Of a DNA stretch of 31,478 bases, positions 1-9,600 are shown in pieces. The notes beneath the pieces were generated by a model that saw only the letters and a list, made by a program, of their open reading frames with translations, was not told the DNA's origin and ran no database searches. Location of the stretch: NCBI GenBank assembly GCA_946480085.1, contig CAMLHZ010000024.1, forward strand, positions 1-31,478, written 5' to 3'. This stretch comes from an uncultured Flavobacteriales bacterium (GTDB lineage: Bacteria > Bacteroidota > Bacteroidia > Flavobacteriales > Crocinitomicaceae). Both the position numbers and the translations under genes were made by a program. Within the stretch, counting starts at the first letter, position 1. Each line of letters opens with the position of its first letter.

Positions 1-1
1 T

Positions 2-1360
2 CAGGCGACTATCTCTGGAAAAGTTGTTCCAATGATGTGTGGTTCTTCTTTCAAAAACAAAGGAGTTCAGGCAATGTTGGATATGGTGATGGAAATTCTT
101 CCTTCTCCATTGGATATCGAAGGAATTACAGGGATCAACCCGAAAACTGACGAAGAAGTTATGCGTAAGCCTTCTTTCGATGAGCCGTTTGCTGCTTTGG
201 CATTTAAAATTGCAACTGACCCATTCGTAGGTCGTTTGTGTTTTACTCGTGCTTACTCTGGGAAATTGCCTGCTGGTTCTTACGTGTTGAATACACGTAC
301 AAACTCTAAAGAGCGTATTTCTCGTATTTTCCAAATGCACGCTAACAAGCAAAATCAAATTGATGAGCTTGGTGCTGGAGATATCGCTGCATTGGTTGGA
401 TTTAAAGATATCCGTACTGGTGATACTTTGTGTGCTGAGAATGCACCAATCATCCTTGAGTCTATGAACTTCCCTGATCCGGTAATTGGAATCGCAATTG
501 AGCCTAAAACTCAAGCTGACCAAGATCGTTTAGGAGTTGGTTTGAATAAATTGGCTGAAGAGGATCCAACGTTCCGTGTAAATACGGATGAGGAGTCTGG
601 ACAGACAATTATCTCAGGAATGGGTGAGCTTCACTTGGATATCATCGTTGACCGTTTACGTCGTGAGTTTAAAGTGGAAGTTAACCAAGGTGCTCCACAG
701 GTAACTTACCGTGAGGATATCACAGTTGCAATCGATCACCGTGAGCAATACAAAAAGCAATCAGGTGGACGTGGTAAATTTGCCGACATCGCTGTTAAGA
801 TCGGACCTCAAACAGATCCAACGAAAACAGGATTGGAATTCATTAACTCTATCAAAGGAGGTAACATTCCACGTGAATTTATCCCTTCTGTTGAGAAAGG
901 TTTCAAAGAGTCTATGAAAAACGGAGTTTTAGCTGGATTCCCTGTTGAAGCAATGAAAGTAGAATTGGTTGATGGTTCATTCCACGCTGTCGATTCAGAT
1001 TCATTGTCATTCGAAATGGCAGCGAAAATGGCTTACCGTCACGCTTTGAAAAACTGTAAACCAATCTTGTTGGAGCCAATCATGAAATTAGAAGTGATTT
1101 GTCCGGAAGAAAACATGGGTGATATCGTAGGTGACTTGAACCGTCGTCGTGGTATGATGAAAGGTATGGATGATAAAGCTGGAGGTAAAGTTGTTAAAGC
1201 TGACGTTCCTTTATCTGAAATGTTCGGATATGTTACGCAATTGCGTACGTTGTCTTCAGGACGTGCAACATCTTCAATGGAATTCTCTCACTATGCAGAG
1301 GCTCCTAAGAACGTTGCAGAAGAAGTGATTGCTAAATATAATGGAAAAGTTTCCGCTTAA
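2..1360 (+). CDS. fusA: Elongation factor G, 5' end outside window
   Basis: Translocation GTPase of protein synthesis. Only the C-terminal 452 residues are here: the reading frame is open from base 2, before the first in-frame ATG at 32, so the gene enters from the left and the G-domain motifs are outside. Visible are the end of the G domain ([11 protein letters not shown]), domain II, domain III ([14 protein letters not shown]), domain IV with its tip ([22 protein letters not shown] with the translocation-critical His) and domain V ([35 protein letters not shown]). It ends 12 bases before rpsJ, the usual str-to-S10 arrangement; rpsL and rpsG are expected upstream but are not visible. The intact domain IV loop argues for canonical EF-G rather than a resistance paralog. 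Confidence 0.97.
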   Translation, partial: QATISGKVVPMMCGSSFKNKGVQAMLDMVMEILPSPLDIEGITGINPKTDEEVMRKPSFDEPFAALAFKIATDPFVGRLCFTRAYSGKLPAGSYVLNTRTNSKERISRIFQMHANKQNQIDELGAGDIAALVGFKDIRTGDTLCAENAPIILESMNFPDPVIGIAIEPKTQADQDRLGVGLNKLAEEDPTFRVNTDEESGQTIISGMGELHLDIIVDRLRREFKVEVNQGAPQVTYREDITVAIDHREQYKKQSGGRGKFADIAVKIGPQTDPTKTGLEFINSIKGGNIPREFIPSVEKGFKESMKNGVLAGFPVEAMKVELVDGSFHAVDSDSLSFEMAAKMAYRHALKNCKPILLEPIMKLEVICPEENMGDIVGDLNRRRGMMKGMDDKAGGKVVKADVPLSEMFGYVTQLRTLSSGRATSSMEFSHYAEAPKNVAEEVIAKYNGKVSA

Positions 1361-1372
1361 TACAAACGAGTA

Positions 1373-1678
1373 ATGAGCCAAAAGATTAGAATTAAACTAA
1401 AATCATACGATCACAACTTGGTAGACAAGTCTGCTGAGAAAATCGTTAAGACTGTTAAAGCAACAGGAGCTGTAGTTAGTGGTCCAATTCCACTTCCAAC
1501 ACACAAAAGAATTTACACAGTATTGCGTTCACCGCACGTTAACAAAAAAGCGCGTGAGCAGTTCGAATTAAATTCTTACAAACGTTTGTTGGATATCTAC
1601 TCTTCTTCATCAAAAACAGTTGATGCGTTGATGAGATTGGAACTTCCGAGTGGAGTTGATGTAGAAATTAAAGTGTGA
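1373..1678 (+). CDS. rpsJ: 30S ribosomal protein S10 (NusE)
   Basis: 101 residues, the normal S10 length. S10 sits in the 30S head and, as NusE, also takes part in transcription antitermination through NusB and NusG. The signature [19 protein letters not shown] lies near residues 42-60, and the C terminus [11 protein letters not shown] is typical. ATG lies 12 bases after fusA, so the two are probably co-transcribed. The gene is followed by an 86-base gap with a perfect inverted repeat, unusual in this tightly packed cluster and a possible place where downstream expression is set apart from fusA-rpsJ. Confidence 0.97.
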   Translation: MSQKIRIKLKSYDHNLVDKSAEKIVKTVKATGAVVSGPIPLPTHKRIYTVLRSPHVNKKAREQFELNSYKRLLDIYSSSSKTVDALMRLELPSGVDVEIKV

Positions 1679-1686
1679 TGATAATT

Positions 1687-1724
1687 CCTCTGAAGTGACG
1701 GACGAAAGTTCGTCACTTCAGAGG
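1687..1724 (+). promoter_or_regulatory. Perfect 14-bp inverted repeat between rpsJ and rplC
   Basis: Arms CCTCTGAAGTGACG (1687-1700) and CGTCACTTCAGAGG (1711-1724) are exact reverse complements around a 10-base spacer. A smaller alternative pairing, GACGAA (1701-1706) with TTCGTC (1709-1714), could compete at the tip. There is no uninterrupted T-run after the 3' arm, so a classic intrinsic terminator is unlikely. It could be a structured leader for rplC-rplD (L4 is the known autogenous repressor of the S10 operon in Escherichia coli), an attenuator or an RNA processing site; the function is inferred only from position. Confidence 0.75.
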
Positions 1725-1764
1725 CTCTTACATCCTTTTATTGTTAAATAATAAATTATAAAGT

Positions 1765-2379
1765 ATGCCAGGAATTATTGGTAGAAAAATCGGAATGACT
1801 AGCATCTACAGTGCCGAGGGTAAAGCAACACCATGCACAGTGATAGAAGCTGGTCCTTGTGTCGTAACGCAAGTTAAGACTCAAGATCGAGATGGGTACG
1901 AGGCAATTCAATTAGGATTTGGTGAGCGTAAAGAGCGCAATACTCCAAATGCATTGAAAGGTCACTTCAAAAAAGCTAACACTACACCAAAGTCAAAATT
2001 GGTAGAGTTTAAGGGATTTGACGGACTTAATCTTGGTGATGTAGTAAACGTTGAAATCTTCGAAGAAGGTGAATTCGTTGGAGTAGCAGGTACTTCAAAA
2101 GGAAAAGGTTTCCAGGGGGTTGTTAAGCGTCACAATTTTGGTGGTGTTGGACAATCAACTCACGGTCAGCACAACCGTTTACGTGCGCCGGGTTCAATTG
2201 GAGCTTGTTCTTACCCTGCACGCGTATTCAAAGGAATGCGTATGGCTGGTCAAATGGGTAACAAACGTGTTAAGATGGAAAACTTACAAGTATTGAAAGT
2301 TTTGACTGACCGTAACATGCTTGTAGTTAAAGGTTCTATCCCGGGACCTAAAGGTTCAACCGTAACAATCGAGAAATAA
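1765..2379 (+). CDS. rplC: 50S ribosomal protein L3
   Basis: 204 residues, close to the usual 205-210. L3 nucleates 23S rRNA assembly and its central loop approaches the peptidyl-transferase centre. Recognised by the start [15 protein letters not shown], the tract [19 protein letters not shown] and the loop [20 protein letters not shown]. Its TAA overlaps the ATG of rplD by one base (TAATG), which favours translational coupling and balanced L3/L4 output. It is the first gene after the rpsJ/rplC hairpin, so that structure would lie in its 5' leader if transcription or processing starts nearby. Confidence 0.97.
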   Translation: MPGIIGRKIGMTSIYSAEGKATPCTVIEAGPCVVTQVKTQDRDGYEAIQLGFGERKERNTPNALKGHFKKANTTPKSKLVEFKGFDGLNLGDVVNVEIFEEGEFVGVAGTSKGKGFQGVVKRHNFGGVGQSTHGQHNRLRAPGSIGACSYPARVFKGMRMAGQMGNKRVKMENLQVLKVLTDRNMLVVKGSIPGPKGSTVTIEK

Positions 2380-3005
2380 TGGAAGTAAAAGTAATTGATA
2401 GCAAAGGAAAGGCTACTTCCAAAAAAGTAACCTTGGCGGATGAAATTTTTGGAATCGAACCAAATGATCACGCAATCTATTTAGATGTAAAGCAGCATTT
2501 AGCTAACAAACGCCAAGGGACTCACAAGTCTAAAGAGCGTGCTGAAATCGCTGGATCTACACGCAAATTGAAGAAACAAAAAGGTACAGGTGGTGCACGT
2601 GCAGGTAGCGTGAAATCAGGTACTAGAGTAGGTGGAGGTCGTATCTTCGGTCCACGTCCACGTAACTACCACTTCAAATTGAATATCAAATTGAAGCGTC
2701 TTGCTCGTAAATCTGCTTTCGCTTACAAAGCGAAATTGGATGCAATCGTAGTATTGGAAGACGTAGCATTAACAACACCAAAAACAGCAGAATTCAAGTC
2801 GATCTTGGCAAACTTAAGTTTAACAAACGATAAAGTGTTGGTGATCGTAGGGGAAGGAAACGATAACGTTTACTTGTCTTCACGTAACTTACAACGCGTT
2901 AAAGTTGTAGCTGCTGATTCAGTGAACACATACGATGTGTTAAATGCGAAGAAAGTAGTATTAACAGAAAGTTCGATTTCAGTAATCGAAAACATTCTAA
3001 ACTAA
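2379..3005 (+). CDS. rplD: 50S ribosomal protein L4
   Basis: 208 residues. L4 binds 23S rRNA and sends an extended loop into the exit tunnel; in Escherichia coli it also represses its own operon. The tunnel loop is plain: [20 protein letters not shown] near residues 68-87, followed by [16 protein letters not shown]. The N-terminal region ([20 protein letters not shown]) and the C-terminal alpha/beta domain match the family. The start overlaps the rplC stop. Whether L4 is autoregulatory here is unknown; the hairpin before rplC would be the place to look. Confidence 0.97.
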   Translation: MEVKVIDSKGKATSKKVTLADEIFGIEPNDHAIYLDVKQHLANKRQGTHKSKERAEIAGSTRKLKKQKGTGGARAGSVKSGTRVGGGRIFGPRPRNYHFKLNIKLKRLARKSAFAYKAKLDAIVVLEDVALTTPKTAEFKSILANLSLTNDKVLVIVGEGNDNVYLSSRNLQRVKVVAADSVNTYDVLNAKKVVLTESSISVIENILN

Positions 3006-3012
3006 TTTGGTG

Positions 3013-3309
3013 ATGAGTACAATTATCAAGAAGCCAATCATCACTGAGAAAGCAACAGCTGCGTCTGAGAAATCAAACAGCTTCACTTTCGAGGTAGATA
3101 GAAAAGCGAATAAATTGCAAATTAAAGGAGCTGTCGAAAAGATGTACAACGTTAAGGTAACTGACGTTCGTACTATCACGTATGGCGGTGGAAAATCCTC
3201 TGTTAAATTTACTAACAAAGGTGTCGTTGAGCAACCAAGCAAAGTTTCTAAAAGAGCTATTGTAACTGTTGCTGCAGGAGAAACGATTGATTTATTTAAT
3301 AATTTTTAA
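3013..3309 (+). CDS. rplW: 50S ribosomal protein L23
   Basis: 98 residues from the ATG at 3013. An in-frame TTG at 3007 and GTG at 3010 would add two residues, but ATG giving MSTIIKKPIITEKATAASEK fits the family start. L23 lies at the exit-tunnel mouth and is the docking site for trigger factor and SRP. Typical features are IIKKPIITEKA at the N terminus, NKLQIKGAVEKMYNVKVTDV in the middle and a short basic tail. It begins 7 bases after rplD and ends 10 bases before rplB. Confidence 0.96.
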   Translation: MSTIIKKPIITEKATAASEKSNSFTFEVDRKANKLQIKGAVEKMYNVKVTDVRTITYGGGKSSVKFTNKGVVEQPSKVSKRAIVTVAAGETIDLFNNF

Positions 3310-3319
3310 GTAAGAACTA

Positions 3320-4144
<825 letters not shown>

Positions 4145-4147
4145 GCT

Positions 4148-4426
4148 ATGAGTCGTTCGTTGAAAAAACCACCTTTTGTACACTATAAGTTGTCAAAACG
4201 AGTGGATGAAGCACACACAAGCGGAAGCAAAGCAGTTATTAAAACTTGGTCTCGCGCGTCTACAATTACGCCGGATTTCGTTGGGTTAACATTTGCTGTG
4301 CACAATGGGAATAAGTTTATTCCTGTATTTGTTACCGAAAATATGGTTGGTCACAAGTTAGGTGAATTCTCTCCTACTCGTAACTTCCGTGGTCACGGTG
4401 CTAACAAAAAGGATAAAAAAAGATAG
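4148..4426 (+). CDS. rpsS: 30S ribosomal protein S19
   Basis: 92 residues. S19 pairs with S13 in the 30S head near the A-site tRNA. The motifs [32 protein letters not shown] and [15 protein letters not shown] are characteristic in order and spacing, and the C terminus is the usual basic stretch (KKDKKR). It sits between rplB (3-base gap) and rplV (15-base gap), in the conserved S10-operon order. Confidence 0.97.
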   Translation: MSRSLKKPPFVHYKLSKRVDEAHTSGSKAVIKTWSRASTITPDFVGLTFAVHNGNKFIPVFVTENMVGHKLGEFSPTRNFRGHGANKKDKKR

Positions 4427-4441
4427 TAAAAGCTAAGTGAC

Positions 4442-4837
4442 ATGGGCGCTAGAAAAAAACTAAAAGCAGAGCAATTGAAATCTGAGAAAAGTACAACGGC
4501 AATCGCTAAGTTGAACAATTCTCCGATTTCCCCTCGCAAAATGAGATTGGTTGCAGATCTTGTGCGTGGTGTAGAAGTAAATAAAGCTCTAAACATATTG
4601 CAACACAATGCGAAAGACGCGTCGTTAAGCCTATCGAAGTTATTGCGTTCAGCAATTGCTAACTGGGAAGCTAAAAACGAAGGTAAGAGCATTGAAGACG
4701 AAAAGTTAGTTGTAAAATCTATCGAAGTAGGTTCAGCAGGGATGCTTAAGCGTATCCAAACTGCTCCTCAAGGTAGAGCTTACAGAGTACGTAAACGTTC
4801 AAACCACGTTACCATCGTTGTTGATGGAACTAATTAA
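4442..4837 (+). CDS. rplV: 50S ribosomal protein L22
   Basis: 131 residues, slightly longer than the about 110 of Escherichia coli because of an N-terminal extension rich in Lys (MGARKKLKAEQLKSEKS). L22 lines the exit tunnel. Recognised by NSPISPRKMRLVADLVRGV, KLLRSAIANWEAKNEG and the tunnel hairpin GMLKRIQTAPQGRAYRVRKR; changes in that hairpin are a known macrolide-resistance route, and nothing unusual is visible. rpsC follows 10 bases later. No better-supported internal start removes the extension. Confidence 0.96.
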   Translation: MGARKKLKAEQLKSEKSTTAIAKLNNSPISPRKMRLVADLVRGVEVNKALNILQHNAKDASLSLSKLLRSAIANWEAKNEGKSIEDEKLVVKSIEVGSAGMLKRIQTAPQGRAYRVRKRSNHVTIVVDGTN

Positions 4838-4847
4838 TTGACAGGAA

Positions 4848-5600
4848 ATGGGACAAAAAACAAATCCAATTGGAAATAGATTAGGTTTCATCCACGGATG
4901 GGAGTCTAACTGGTACGGTGGCGACAATTACAAAGATAAGATCGTTGAAGATGATCAAATCCGTAAGTATTTGAACGCACGTTTATCAAGAGCAAGTATC
5001 GCTAAGATCATCATCGAGCGCACCCTTAAGCTCGTTACTGTTACAATCAACACGGCTCGTCCGGGTGTGATTATCGGTAAAGGTGGTCAAGAAGTAGATA
5101 AGTTGAAAGAAGAGTTGAAGAAATTGACGAAAAAAGAGATCCAAATCAACATTTTCGAGGTGAAACGTCCAGAATTGGATGCTCGTTTAGTTGCTGATGG
5201 TATCGCTCGTCAATTGGAAGCACGTATTTCTTTCCGTCGCGCAATCAAGATGGCTATCGGTTCAACCATGAGAATGGGTGCTGAAGGTATCAAGGTTAAA
5301 ATTTCAGGTCGTTTGAATGGTGCTGAGATGGCGCGTTCAGAAATGTACAAAGATGGACGTACTCCGTTACATACGTTCAGAGCTGATATCGATTACGCAG
5401 TAGGTGAGGCATTGACTACTTACGGTTTGATCGGAATCAAAGTATGGATCTGTAAAGGTGAAGTTTACGGTCGTCGTGATCTTTCTCCAAATGTTGGAAT
5501 GGCTGCTCAAGGAGCGAAAGGTGGTGCGCCATCTGGAGACCGTGATAGAGGTAACCGTCGTCCAGCTGGAAAAGGTGGAAACAACCGTAAGAAAAAGTAA
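4848..5600 (+). CDS. rpsC: 30S ribosomal protein S3
   Basis: 250 residues. S3 forms part of the mRNA entry channel with S4 and S5. The start [13 protein letters not shown], the KH domain with [18 protein letters not shown] near residues 73-90, and the C-terminal domain ([36 protein letters not shown]) are all present. The last 30 or so residues form a low-complexity Gly/Arg/Lys/Asn tail ([15 protein letters not shown]), probably disordered and rRNA-binding. The gap to rplP is 23 bases. Confidence 0.97.
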   Translation: MGQKTNPIGNRLGFIHGWESNWYGGDNYKDKIVEDDQIRKYLNARLSRASIAKIIIERTLKLVTVTINTARPGVIIGKGGQEVDKLKEELKKLTKKEIQINIFEVKRPELDARLVADGIARQLEARISFRRAIKMAIGSTMRMGAEGIKVKISGRLNGAEMARSEMYKDGRTPLHTFRADIDYAVGEALTTYGLIGIKVWICKGEVYGRRDLSPNVGMAAQGAKGGAPSGDRDRGNRRPAGKGGNNRKKK

Positions 5601-5623
5601 TTCATTTTAAAAATTTTTGAAAG

Positions 5624-6052
5624 ATGTTATCTCCAAAGAGAACCAAATTCAGAAGAGTACAAAAAGGAAGAAACACTGGTGATGCACAACGTGGATCAAC
5701 AATCGCTTTCGGATCATTTGGACTTAAAACATTGGAGCCGGGATGGATCACATCACGCCAAATTGAAGCTTCTCGTATCGCAGTTACGCGTTACATGAAG
5801 CGTGAAGGTAAAGTGTGGATCCGTATTTTCCCAGACAAACCAATCACATCGAAACCTGCAGAGGTACGTATGGGTAAAGGTAAAGGAGCTCCTAGCCACT
5901 GGGTGGCAGTTGTTAAACCGGGACGTATCATGTTTGAAGCTGACGGTGTACCTTACGAAATCGCTAAAGAAGCTATGCGCTTAGCGGCTCAGAAGTTACC
6001 TGTTAAGTGTAAGTTCATCGTGCGTAACGATTATGTTGTACCTGGTAAATAA
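5624..6052 (+). CDS. rplP: 50S ribosomal protein L16
   Basis: 142 residues. L16 helps position A- and P-site tRNAs on the large subunit. The sequence has [36 protein letters not shown], the [18 protein letters not shown] loop and [11 protein letters not shown] near the end, all diagnostic. It is followed 8 bases later by rpmC. Confidence 0.97.
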   Translation: MLSPKRTKFRRVQKGRNTGDAQRGSTIAFGSFGLKTLEPGWITSRQIEASRIAVTRYMKREGKVWIRIFPDKPITSKPAEVRMGKGKGAPSHWVAVVKPGRIMFEADGVPYEIAKEAMRLAAQKLPVKCKFIVRNDYVVPGK

Positions 6053-6060
6053 TTGAAAGC

Positions 6061-6255
6061 ATGAAAAAGGAAGATTTAAGTAAACTTTCAGTTGACGATT
6101 TGAAAAAACAAATCGCAAGTGCAACAGAAACGTTAGGGAAAATGAAAATCGGACACAAAATTACTCCATTGGAGAATCCGATCGTAATTCGTAACAACCG
6201 TAAGGCTATTGCACGTTTGAATACTGAATTAACAAAACGTCAGAACCAGGCTTAA
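6061..6255 (+). CDS. rpmC: 50S ribosomal protein L29
   Basis: 64 residues, the normal size for this two-helix protein at the exit-tunnel rim next to L23. Recognised by [20 protein letters not shown] and the C-terminal [20 protein letters not shown]. Its TAA at 6253-6255 shares a base with an ATG at 6255 that opens the rpsQ frame, although the family-consistent rpsQ start lies 27 bases further on. Confidence 0.95.
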   Translation: MKKEDLSKLSVDDLKKQIASATETLGKMKIGHKITPLENPIVIRNNRKAIARLNTELTKRQNQA

Positions 6256-6281
6256 TGCTTGGTTCGTTAAATAAGCTTCAA

Positions 6282-6539
6282 ATGGAAAAGCGTAATTTAA
6301 GAAAAGAACGTATCGGGATCGTAACTTCAGATAAGATGCAAAAATCTATCGTTGTTGCTGTTGAGCGTAAAGTGAAGCACCCGAAATACGGTAAGTTTGT
6401 CAAAAAAACTACTAAATTTGTGGCCCACGATGAAAATAACGACTGTAACATTGGTGACACCGTTAAGATCATGGAGACACGTCCCTTGTCTAAGAACAAG
6501 AACTGGAGATTAGTAGAAATTGTAGAAAGAGCAAAATAA
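6282..6539 (+). CDS. rpsQ: 30S ribosomal protein S17
   Basis: 85 residues from the ATG at 6282 ([20 protein letters not shown]), which matches S17 length and N terminus. The same frame is open back to an ATG at 6255 that overlaps the rpmC stop as TAATG and would add nine non-conserved residues (MLGSLNKLQ). I prefer 6282 but the upstream start cannot be excluded. S17 is an OB-fold primary 16S rRNA binder; [40 protein letters not shown] and the C-terminal VEIVERAK are typical. Confidence 0.94.
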   Translation: MEKRNLRKERIGIVTSDKMQKSIVVAVERKVKHPKYGKFVKKTTKFVAHDENNDCNIGDTVKIMETRPLSKNKNWRLVEIVERAK

Positions 6540-6548
6540 TCAGTTGAG

Positions 6549-6917
6549 ATGATACAACAAGAATCAAGACTTGCAGTTGCTGATAACTCTGGAGCTAAAG
6601 AAGTTTTATGTATCCGCGTATTAGGTGGTACAAAACGTCGTTATGCTTCCGTAGGAGATAAAATCGTTGTAGCTGTTAAGAGTGCAATGCCCTCTGGAGC
6701 CGTGAAAAAAGGATCGGTTGCCAAGGCGGTTATTGTAAGAACGCGTAAGGAGGTTCGCCGTCCTGATGGTTCTTACATTCGTTTCGATGATAACGCATGC
6801 GTTATTTTGAACCAGGCGGGTGATATGAGAGGTACCCGTATTTTTGGACCAGTTGCTCGTGAGCTTCGTGAGAACAATTACATGAAAATTGTTTCGCTTG
6901 CTCCAGAGGTACTTTAA
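6549..6917 (+). CDS. rplN: 50S ribosomal protein L14
   Basis: 122 residues, exact family length. L14 lies at the subunit interface, forms bridges to 16S rRNA and is the target of the silencing factor RsfS. The start [20 protein letters not shown] and the C-terminal stretches [20 protein letters not shown] and VSLAPEVL are near-invariant in the family. It lies 9 bases after rpsQ and 14 bases before rplX. Confidence 0.97.
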   Translation: MIQQESRLAVADNSGAKEVLCIRVLGGTKRRYASVGDKIVVAVKSAMPSGAVKKGSVAKAVIVRTRKEVRRPDGSYIRFDDNACVILNQAGDMRGTRIFGPVARELRENNYMKIVSLAPEVL

Positions 6918-6931
6918 TATTTAGTGAAGTC

Positions 6932-7249
6932 ATGCAAAAGAAATTACACATCAAAGTAGGCGACACTGTTAAAGTATTAAGCGGTGAGTCTAAAAGTCAA
7001 GAAGGAAAAGTATTGACTATTGACAGAAAAAATGAGCGTGCTACAGTAGAAGGTTTGAACGTTGTAAAACGTCATACTAAGCCTAGCGCCTCTGAACCTC
7101 AAGGAGGAATCATTGAGAAAGAAGGAAATATTCATATTTCTAACTTAATGGTTGTAGTAAAAGGACAAGCTTCTCGCACAGGACGTAAGGAAAATGCGAA
7201 AGGTAAGTTGGTACGTTATTCTAAAAAATCAGGAGAGGAGATCAAGTAA
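6932..7249 (+). CDS. rplX: 50S ribosomal protein L24
   Basis: 105 residues. An assembly-initiator protein binding the 5' end of 23S rRNA. The KOW motif is visible at the N terminus ([20 protein letters not shown], residues 8-27), followed by [20 protein letters not shown]. The stop TAA at 7247-7249 overlaps the rplE ATG at 7249 (TAATG), again suggesting translational coupling. Confidence 0.97.
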   Translation: MQKKLHIKVGDTVKVLSGESKSQEGKVLTIDRKNERATVEGLNVVKRHTKPSASEPQGGIIEKEGNIHISNLMVVVKGQASRTGRKENAKGKLVRYSKKSGEEIK

Positions 7250-7800
7250 TGAGTTATTCACCAAGACTGAAAGAACAGTACAAGAAGGAAATTATTCCTG
7301 CTTTGACTGAGCAATTTGGGTACAAAACGGTAATGCGTGTACCTAAATTACAAAAGATCATCATCAGCCAGGGGTTGGGTGATGCAGTTGCTGATAAAAA
7401 AGTAATTGACCACGCAATCGCAGATGTATCTCGTATTGCTGGACAAAAAGCAGTTGCTACTCTTTCTAAGAAAGACGTTTCTAACTTCAAGCTGCGTAAA
7501 GGAATGCCAATTGGTACGAAAGTTACGCTTCGTGGAGACAAGATGTACGATTTTCTAGATCGTTTTATCTCTGTTGCTTTGCCTCGTACTCGTGACTTCC
7601 GCGGAATTAACGCGAAAGGATTTGATGGACGTGGTAACTTTAACTTAGGTGTTAAAGAGCATATCATTTTCCCGGAAATCGATATCGACAAAGTAAACAA
7701 GATCCTAGGAATGGATATCACTTTTGTTACATCAGCTGAAAGCGATGAAGAAGGAAAAGCATTGTTGGATGCCTTCGGATTCCCATTCATTAAAAAATAA
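7249..7800 (+). CDS. rplE: 50S ribosomal protein L5
   Basis: 183 residues. L5 binds 5S rRNA in the central protuberance together with L18. Motifs: [39 protein letters not shown] and [17 protein letters not shown]. The start overlaps the rplX stop and the gene ends 6 bases before rpsN. A long open frame on the opposite strand here is a codon-bias shadow. Confidence 0.97.
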   Translation: MSYSPRLKEQYKKEIIPALTEQFGYKTVMRVPKLQKIIISQGLGDAVADKKVIDHAIADVSRIAGQKAVATLSKKDVSNFKLRKGMPIGTKVTLRGDKMYDFLDRFISVALPRTRDFRGINAKGFDGRGNFNLGVKEHIIFPEIDIDKVNKILGMDITFVTSAESDEEGKALLDAFGFPFIKK

Positions 7801-7806
7801 TCAGAG

Positions 7807-8076
7807 ATGGCTAAGGAATCAATGAAAGCGCGTGAGCGCAAAAGAGAAAAAATGGTTGCTAAATATGCTGCTAAAAGAGCAGAATTGAAAGCAGCTGGTG
7901 AATGGGATAAATTACAACAATTGCCTGCAAACTCTTCAAAAGTTCGCGTTCACAATCGTTGTGGCTTAACTGGTCGCCCTCGTGGATACATGCGCCAATT
8001 TGGACTTTCACGTGTTACTTTCCGTGAAATGGCTTTGGCTGGAAAAATCCCAGGAGTTAAAAAAGCAAGTTGGTAA
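7807..8076 (+). CDS. rpsN: 30S ribosomal protein S14, zinc-independent long form
   Basis: 89 residues, the long form of S14 rather than the about 61-residue zinc form. The CxxC pairs of the zinc-binding version are absent; only one Cys remains, in [20 protein letters not shown], which is the family core. S14 sits in the 30S head near S10 and S19. It lies 6 bases after rplE. It is followed by a 79-base gap with a long inverted repeat ahead of rpsH. The zinc-free S14 goes with the zinc-free L36 later in the cluster. Confidence 0.96.
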   Translation: MAKESMKARERKREKMVAKYAAKRAELKAAGEWDKLQQLPANSSKVRVHNRCGLTGRPRGYMRQFGLSRVTFREMALAGKIPGVKKASW

Positions 8077-8084
8077 AAGTCTTT

Positions 8085-8114
8085 ATCCCGATAGCGTTAC
8101 AACGGTATCGGGAT
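8085..8114 (+). promoter_or_regulatory. Inverted repeat between rpsN and rpsH
   Basis: ATCCCGATA (8085-8093) is the exact reverse complement of TATCGGGAT (8106-8114). Inside it a single G/G mismatch is followed by CGT and ACG closing a TACA loop, so a nearly continuous 12-pair stem can form. No T-run follows. S8, encoded by the next gene, is the spc-operon repressor in Escherichia coli and binds an mRNA helix there, so a regulatory leader for rpsH is one option; an mRNA processing site is another. Fold and role are inferred. Confidence 0.65.
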
Positions 8115-8155
8115 TTCGAAACTCTACCGAGTATTAATTAAAGAAAAATAAGGAC

Positions 8156-8554
8156 ATGAATACAGATCCTATTGCAGATTTTCTAACACGCATCCGTAAC
8201 GCAAACGCAGCTCGTTTGAAAATGGTAGAAATCCCTGCATCGAATGTTAAAAAAGCAATCACTAACATCTTGTACGATCAAGGTTATATTGCAAACTTTA
8301 AATTCGAAGATGATAACAAACAAGGTATTATCAAAATCGCTTTGAAGTATAACGCATCAACAAAAGTTCCTGCGATCACTAAAATTGATCGTGCATCACG
8401 TCCAGGTCTTCGTAAGTACAGTAGTGCTGAAGATATGCCACGTGTATTGAACGGTTTAGGTATTGCAATCGTTTCTACTTCTAGAGGTGTAATCACTGAT
8501 AAAGAAGCAAGAAGAGAAAACGTTGGTGGAGAAGTACTTTGCTACGTATATTAA
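8156..8554 (+). CDS. rpsH: 30S ribosomal protein S8
   Basis: 132 residues. A primary 16S rRNA binder of the 30S platform. Family features: start [20 protein letters not shown], middle [20 protein letters not shown], and the strongly conserved C terminus [20 protein letters not shown] followed by VLCYVY. The start is the ATG at the end of AAGGACATG; AAGGA here is one of few purine-rich stretches that could act as a weak ribosome-binding site. It is followed by a 118-base spacer with a hairpin and a probable promoter. Confidence 0.97.
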   Translation: MNTDPIADFLTRIRNANAARLKMVEIPASNVKKAITNILYDQGYIANFKFEDDNKQGIIKIALKYNASTKVPAITKIDRASRPGLRKYSSAEDMPRVLNGLGIAIVSTSRGVITDKEARRENVGGEVLCYVY

Positions 8555-8593
8555 GTAAAAACTAGAATGCAGATTTCTGGGTGCTAGATGTGA

Positions 8594-8624
8594 AAAAGAT
8601 ATGGGTTCTTGACTCGTATCTTTT
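8594..8624 (+). promoter_or_regulatory. Hairpin in the rpsH-rplF spacer
   Basis: AAAAGATATG (8594-8603) can pair with CGTATCTTTT (8615-8624), ten pairs including one G-U, around an 11-base loop. It is followed by TATTCTTG rather than a pure T-run, so it may be a weak terminator, an attenuator or simply part of the promoter region. The probable -33 TTG of the rplF promoter falls in its loop, so both cannot act on the same transcript; as DNA, the promoter would simply span the repeat. Confidence 0.45.
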
Positions 8625-8639
8625 ATTCTTGTATCTTCG
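8609..8639 (+). promoter_or_regulatory. Candidate internal promoter before rplF
   Basis: TTG at 8609-8611 and TATCTTCG at 8632-8639 are separated by 20 bases and match the Bacteroidetes pattern TTG-N17-23-TAnnTTTG with one mismatch in the -7 box. Transcription would start near 8646, about 27 bases before the rplF ATG. It lies in one of the few long spacers of the cluster. Support is pattern only. Confidence 0.45.
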
Positions 8640-8672
8640 CGCCCGTTTTCGTAATTCGTAATTAAATAAATA

Positions 8673-9230
8673 ATGTCAAGGATAGGTAAATCCCCAGTAA
8701 CAATCCCGAGTGGAGTTGAAGTAAAGGTGGACGGATCAGTAATTTCCGCGAAAGGATCTAAAGGTACATTAGAGCAAGAGTTTGATACTGCTGCTGTAAC
8801 TGTAAACATTGAAGGTTCTGAAATCACTTTTAGCCGCGCGTCAGATGCGCCAGATCATCGCTCTAAGCATGGTTTATACCGCGCTTTAGTACAAAACATG
8901 GTCGTAGGTGTATCCGAAGGGTACAAGAAGGAATTGGAAGTAATCGGAGTAGGTTACCGTGCTACAGCAACTGGACAACAGTTGGAGTTGGCACTTGGTT
9001 ACTCTCACCCGATCATCATCGAGTTCCCGAAAGAAATTAAGGTATCTGCAGATACTCAAAAAGGTAAAGCACCAGTGGTAACATTGGAGTCTCACGACAA
9101 GCAACTTTTGGGTCAGGCTGCTGCCAAAATTCGTTCCCTTCGTAAACCAGAACCATACAAAGGAAAAGGTATCCGCTTCATGGGCGAAGAGATTAGAAGA
9201 AAAGCTGGTAAATCTGCAGGTAAAAAATAA
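8673..9230 (+). CDS. rplF: 50S ribosomal protein L6
   Basis: 185 residues. L6 sits near the sarcin-ricin loop and the factor-binding site. The duplicated fold is seen as SRIGKSPVTIPSGVEVKVDG at the N terminus and the C-terminal half ending in EPYKGKGIRFMGEEIRRKAG, the family signature. Transcription may restart here from the candidate promoter just upstream. It is followed 12 bases later by rplR. Confidence 0.97.
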   Translation: MSRIGKSPVTIPSGVEVKVDGSVISAKGSKGTLEQEFDTAAVTVNIEGSEITFSRASDAPDHRSKHGLYRALVQNMVVGVSEGYKKELEVIGVGYRATATGQQLELALGYSHPIIIEFPKEIKVSADTQKGKAPVVTLESHDKQLLGQAAAKIRSLRKPEPYKGKGIRFMGEEIRRKAGKSAGKK

Positions 9231-9242
9231 TTTTAAAAAGTT

Positions 9243-9596
9243 ATGGCATTTAGTAAAATCAATAGAAGAGCTAAAATCAAGCGTCGTATCCGTAAGAAAA
9301 TTACAGGTACAACTCAAGTTCCTCGTTTGTCTGTGTTCAGATCTAACAAACAGATCTACGCGCAGGTTATCGATGATTCAAAAGGAGTAACGGTTGCTTC
9401 AGCGTCTTCTTACAAGAACAAAGCGGCTGACAAAACAAATAAAGTTGGTCAGGCTGCTGTAGTAGGAAAAGAAATTGCTGACAAGGCTCAGAAAGCTGGA
9501 GTAGAAACAGTAGTTTTCGATCGTAACGGTTACTTATACCACGGTCGTGTTAAATCATTAGCTGATTCTGCAAGAGAAGGCGGACTAAAATTCTAA
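9243..9596 (+). CDS. rplR: 50S ribosomal protein L18
   Basis: 117 residues. Binds 5S rRNA with L5 in the central protuberance. Features: basic N terminus ([15 protein letters not shown]), [19 protein letters not shown], and the C-terminal [20 protein letters not shown] followed by EGGLKF. It is followed 4 bases later by rpsE. Confidence 0.97.
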   Translation: MAFSKINRRAKIKRRIRKKITGTTQVPRLSVFRSNKQIYAQVIDDSKGVTVASASSYKNKAADKTNKVGQAAVVGKEIADKAQKAGVETVVFDRNGYLYHGRVKSLADSAREGGLKF

Positions 9597-9600
9597 GAAT

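Noticed and set aside
7254..7841. 195-codon open frame on the minus strand opposite rplE
   Set aside because: Lies wholly over rplE, whose protein is unmistakable; the frame is a codon-bias shadow and gives no family-like protein.
8886..9317. 143-codon minus-strand open frame over rplF and rplR
   Set aside because: Antisense shadow, rich in Cys/Phe/Leu, spanning two conserved genes and their spacer.
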